The notes beneath the pieces were generated by a model. The model saw nothing but the letters and a program-made list of their open reading frames with translations, was not told the origin of the DNA and did no database searches. From contig CAZMSO010000027.1 in the NCBI GenBank assembly GCA_964568975.1, positions 1 through 43,979 of the forward strand: 43,979 bases of DNA, given 5' to 3'. The stretch comes from CAZADA01 sp964568975. Its GTDB lineage: Bacteria > Pseudomonadota > Alphaproteobacteria > Caulobacterales > Maricaulaceae. Both the position numbers and the translations under genes were made by a program. Positions within the stretch are counted from its first letter, which is position 1. Each line of letters opens with the position of its first letter. Positions 41,459 through 43,979 of this stretch are shown here, in pieces.

Positions 41459-42424
41459 TCAGCGCCCCGGCGTCACAGCAAGGGCCGCGGCCTGGCGCTC
41501 GCGGCCGTCGGGCTCGGCGTCTTGTTCAGCGTCGGGGGACGGCGCGTCCTCGAGCGGGTCCTCCTGCGCCGCGGGATCGATCGCGTCCGGCGCCGGCACC
41601 GCCCCGCCGGCGCCTAAGAACCGGATCACCCGCACATAATCGAGGGGCGCGTCATCGGCGAACAACCGCACCCGCCACGCGCCCTGTTGATCAATGTAGG
41701 CGACCCCCACGGGCAAACCCCGGGGCAGCCGGCCCGCATCCCCGGAAGTGACAATGCGGTCGCCCTCGCGCAAACCATGGCTCGCGCGGCGAAACTCCAG
41801 ACGCGGCCGCGGCCCGTTGTCGCCGGCGAGGATGGCGCGCGCGTCATTGCGGTCCGCCATCACCGGCACGCGGCTGTTGACGTCGGTCAGCAAAAGAATG
41901 CGCGCCGAGACGCGCCCAACCGTCACCACCCGCCCCACTAAGCCGCGGTCGGCGAGCGCGGCTTGGCCGGCGGCGACGCCGTCGCGCACGCCGGCGTTAA
42001 TCAAACGTCCATGGACAAACGGGCCGCGCAGCTCCTGCACCACCCGGGCGGTGACGGCGTCAGCGGCCGGGTCCGGGTTGAGGGCGAGCAACGCCTCATA
42101 GCGCTCCATTTTGTCGCGCATCGCCAAAGAGAGGTCATACCAGCGGCGCAGCCGGGCGTTTTCCTCGCGCAGCCGACGGTTTTCCGCGTGCACCCGCCAA
42201 TGGCGGCTGAGCCCGCGCACGCCGCCGCGGGCCAAATCAAGGGGCGAATTGGCGACGCGCTGGGCCGGCGCGATCACATCATCTAAGGGCGCGCTCGACA
42301 CGCCGCGCCAAGCGCCGCCGCGGTTCAACGCCAGCAGCACCAGGCCCGCGACCACCAGCGCGACCAGCACATACCACGCCAAGGTCCCGCCAAATCTCTC
42401 CGCGCCGCGCCGGCTCCGATCCAT
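41459..42424 (-). CDS. mreC: Rod-shape-determining protein MreC
   Basis: Bitopic elongasome scaffold, 321 aa. An N-terminal membrane helix (WYVLVALVVAGLVLLAL, about 15-31) is followed by a periplasmic coiled coil (VHAENRRLREENARLRRWYD, about 76-115) and the twin beta-barrel MreC domain (FVHGRLINAGVRDGVAAGQA, DVNSRVPVMADRND, GDRIVTSGDAGRLPRGLPVG). The C-terminal 50 residues are acidic and disordered. AAGGAGC lies about 10 nt before the ATG at 42424; the longer frame to 42502 is Arg-rich and unlikely. About 126 bp separate it from mreB. Confidence 0.93.
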   Translation of the reverse strand: MDRSRRGAERFGGTLAWYVLVALVVAGLVLLALNRGGAWRGVSSAPLDDVIAPAQRVANSPLDLARGGVRGLSRHWRVHAENRRLREENARLRRWYDLSLAMRDKMERYEALLALNPDPAADAVTARVVQELRGPFVHGRLINAGVRDGVAAGQAALADRGLVGRVVTVGRVSARILLLTDVNSRVPVMADRNDARAILAGDNGPRPRLEFRRASHGLREGDRIVTSGDAGRLPRGLPVGVAYIDQQGAWRVRLFADDAPLDYVRVIRFLGAGGAVPAPDAIDPAAQEDPLEDAPSPDAEQDAEPDGRERQAAALAVTPGR

Positions 42425-42550
42425 TGTGCGGCTTGCTCCTTCGTGCCGCGAGCGGGCGTGCGCCGGTCCCCGTCGCCGCGCCCGGCCGTGCCTGCGGCGC
42501 ATCCCGCACCCCGGCGACTCACGCTCCGCTCTGCGGTAGTATATCGCCCC

Positions 42551-43591
42551 TTACACGGCCGCCGACAACAAGCCCTTCATGGCGTGCAAATTCTCCAACG
42601 CGCGGCCCGATCCCAGCACGACGCACGACAGCGGGTCATCGGCGATGGTCACTGGAAGGCCCGTGCGTGCGCGCAGCTCTGCGTCCAAATTGCGCAAGAG
42701 CGCGCCGCCGCCTGTAAGCACAATGCCCTTGTCGACAATGTCGGCGGCGAGTTCCGGCGGCGTGGCTTCCAGCGCGACTTTCACCGCATCAACGATTTGC
42801 TCCACCGGCTCTGAGAGGGCCTCCGCCACCATGGCTTCATGGACACGCACCTCCCGCGGCACGCCGCGCATGAGGTCGCGGCCTTTGACGTCCATGGACA
42901 GACCTTCGCCGGCCTCGGGCGGCGACGCGCTGCCGATCTCGGTCTTAATGCGCTCTGCGGACGCTTCGCCGAGGAGGAGGTTCGAGCTGCGGCGCAGATA
43001 ATTGATGATCGCCTCATCCATTTTGTCGCCGCCCACGCGTACAGACCGCGAATAAACAATCCCGCCGAGGGAGAGCACCGCCACCTCTGTGGTGCCGCCG
43101 CCAATGTCGACGACCATGGAGCCCGCCGGCTCATGAATGGGCAGCCCCGCCCCGATCGCGGCGGCCATCGGCTCTTCAATCAGGAACACGCGCCGCCCGC
43201 CGGCGGCCAAGGCGCTTTCGTGGATCGCACGGCGCTCCACAGCCGTCGCGCCGGACGGGACGCAGATCACGATTTGCGGATTCACAAAGCTGCGCCGGTT
43301 GTGCACCTTCTGAATGAAGTTCTTGATCATCTCTTCAGCGACTTCGAAGTCGGCGATAACGCCGTCGCGCATGGGGCGGATCGCCTCCATATGCCCCGGC
43401 GTTTTGCCAAGCATGTGCTTGGCCTCCACGCCGACGGCGCGCACGACTTTGCGCCCGCTTTGCACTTCAAACGCCACCACGGACGGCTCGTTCAACACCA
43501 CGCCGCGTCCTTTGACGTAAACAAGCGTGTTGGCCGTCCCCAGATCGATCGCCATGTCGGCGGACATCATGCCCAGAAAGTTGGACAGCAT
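42551..43591 (-). CDS. mreB: Rod-shape-determining protein MreB (bacterial actin)
   Basis: Actin-like filament protein that guides lateral wall synthesis, 346 aa, the normal length. Phosphate-1 motif MAIDLGTANTLVYVKGRG, conserved MRDGVIADFEVAEEMI, phosphate-2 SMVVDIGGGTTEVAVLSL, GGDKMDEAI and the adenosine motif IVLTGGGALLRNLD are all present. The start at 43591 (MLSNFLGMMSAD) is preceded by AAGGAGGAGG. First gene of the rod operon; the 208 bp upstream should hold its promoter but I cannot pick out a convincing box. Confidence 0.96.
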   Translation of the reverse strand: MLSNFLGMMSADMAIDLGTANTLVYVKGRGVVLNEPSVVAFEVQSGRKVVRAVGVEAKHMLGKTPGHMEAIRPMRDGVIADFEVAEEMIKNFIQKVHNRRSFVNPQIVICVPSGATAVERRAIHESALAAGGRRVFLIEEPMAAAIGAGLPIHEPAGSMVVDIGGGTTEVAVLSLGGIVYSRSVRVGGDKMDEAIINYLRRSSNLLLGEASAERIKTEIGSASPPEAGEGLSMDVKGRDLMRGVPREVRVHEAMVAEALSEPVEQIVDAVKVALEATPPELAADIVDKGIVLTGGGALLRNLDAELRARTGLPVTIADDPLSCVVLGSGRALENLHAMKGLLSAAV

Positions 43592-43799
43592 GGCGCGGCG
43601 ACCTCCTCCTTGCGCGGCGCGCGCAGGCGCGCCTGACTGACTTCCGGCGTTCGACGCTCAGCCGCGCCCGCGACGGGCCGGCTCGCCGGTGACCGACCCC
43701 GGTCATGGCGTAGCCGAGTCGGATGGGCGAATCCTTAACCTTGTGCGCTGCGGGTCGCGGCGTTGGCAAGCGCACGGTCGCAGGCGTGACCGGACGGGC

Positions 43800-43979
43800 T
43801 CAGGGATCGATGTCAGCGCCAACGGCCCGCGGTCGCGCCGGCGGCGTGACCGCAGATGCGTCATGGGCGGCGTCCGGCGTGGGGCCGGCGTAGGGGGTCG
43901 GCGCGCCGACGCCCCGCCGCAAGGGGATTGCGCCCTCCTGCGCCGGCTCAGGCGCGCGCTTAAGGGCGGACTCTGGGGC
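43800..43979 (-). CDS. 3' end of an unidentified gene (cut by window edge)
   Basis: An open minus-strand frame enters at the window edge and runs 59 codons to TGA at 43800-43802. The peptide is Pro/Ala/Arg-rich (for example RAPEPAQEGAIPL and RRGVGAPTPYAGPTPD), as in a disordered C-terminal tail. Codons look consistent with the genome, but this short stretch cannot identify the protein, and a random open frame is possible at this GC content. Confidence 0.35.
   Translation of the reverse strand, partial: APESALKRAPEPAQEGAIPLRRGVGAPTPYAGPTPDAAHDASAVTPPARPRAVGADIDP

Overview
This is a GC-rich bacterial scaffold of alphaproteobacterial type. It holds about 40 protein genes, no rRNA, tRNA or CRISPR array that I can see, and three runs of exactly 100 N (6518-6617, 22437-22536, 35537-35636). 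The best lineage clues are a fused N-acetylglutamate synthase/kinase beside N-acetylornithine carbamoyltransferase (known from Xanthomonas and from alphaproteobacteria such as Maricaulis), a possible TipN-like polarity protein, an imuA-imuB-dnaE2 cassette with a GTTC-N7-type SOS box, and the mreB-mreC-mreD-mrdA-rodA order. A Maricaulales/Parvularculales-like alphaproteobacterium is the best guess; this is inference.

Layout. 0.1-0.75 kb: a small secreted protein. 0.86-7.3 kb (minus): the SOS mutasome imuA-imuB-dnaE2, with a probable LexA operator in front and G-quadruplex-capable G tracts on the plus strand at both ends. 7.5-10.2 kb: a membrane protein, a chorismate mutase, an orphan HPt protein, a decayed M48 metallopeptidase and a BLUF blue-light sensor. 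10.2-12.3 kb: feoA-feoB ferrous iron uptake. 12.4-17.5 kb (minus): FAH-family enzyme, N-acetylornithine carbamoyltransferase, bifunctional NAGS/K, argC and a hotdog thioesterase, tightly coupled. 17.7-19.4 kb: a small membrane protein, a second FAH enzyme and a probably frameshifted gamma-glutamylcyclotransferase-like gene. 19.6-21.9 kb: a large coiled-coil membrane protein. 21.9-25.7 kb (minus): an Mla-type lipid transport operon (mlaE, mlaF, mlaD, auxiliary lipoprotein). 25.8-27.9 kb (plus): dgcN-dgcA, a D-glutamate to N-acetyl-glutamate route. 27.9-29.6 kb: MFS transporter and DUF423 protein. 29.7-34.2 kb: glycosyltransferase, two methyltransferases, a terpene-cyclase-fold protein and a putative lipoprotein, which may form an undescribed glycoconjugate pathway. 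34.3-37.8 kb: proline iminopeptidase, a minisatellite, an NSS sodium symporter and a second orphan HPt protein. 37.8-43.6 kb (minus): the complete rod-shape operon. The window ends in the 3' end of another minus-strand gene.

Two themes cross gene boundaries. First, short tandem repeats are unusually common. Inside genes the units are multiples of 3 nt (6, 12, 15, 24 nt; in imuA, imuB, dgcN and the coiled-coil gene); between genes they are 5-14 nt. Two of the three assembly gaps fall in or next to such repeats, and two gaps are flanked by identical 55-nt ends, which points to an assembly k-mer overlap rather than biology. Second, acetylated glutamate metabolism appears twice: DgcN-DgcA should produce N-acetyl-L-glutamate, the substrate of the NAGS/K kinase encoded about 10 kb away.
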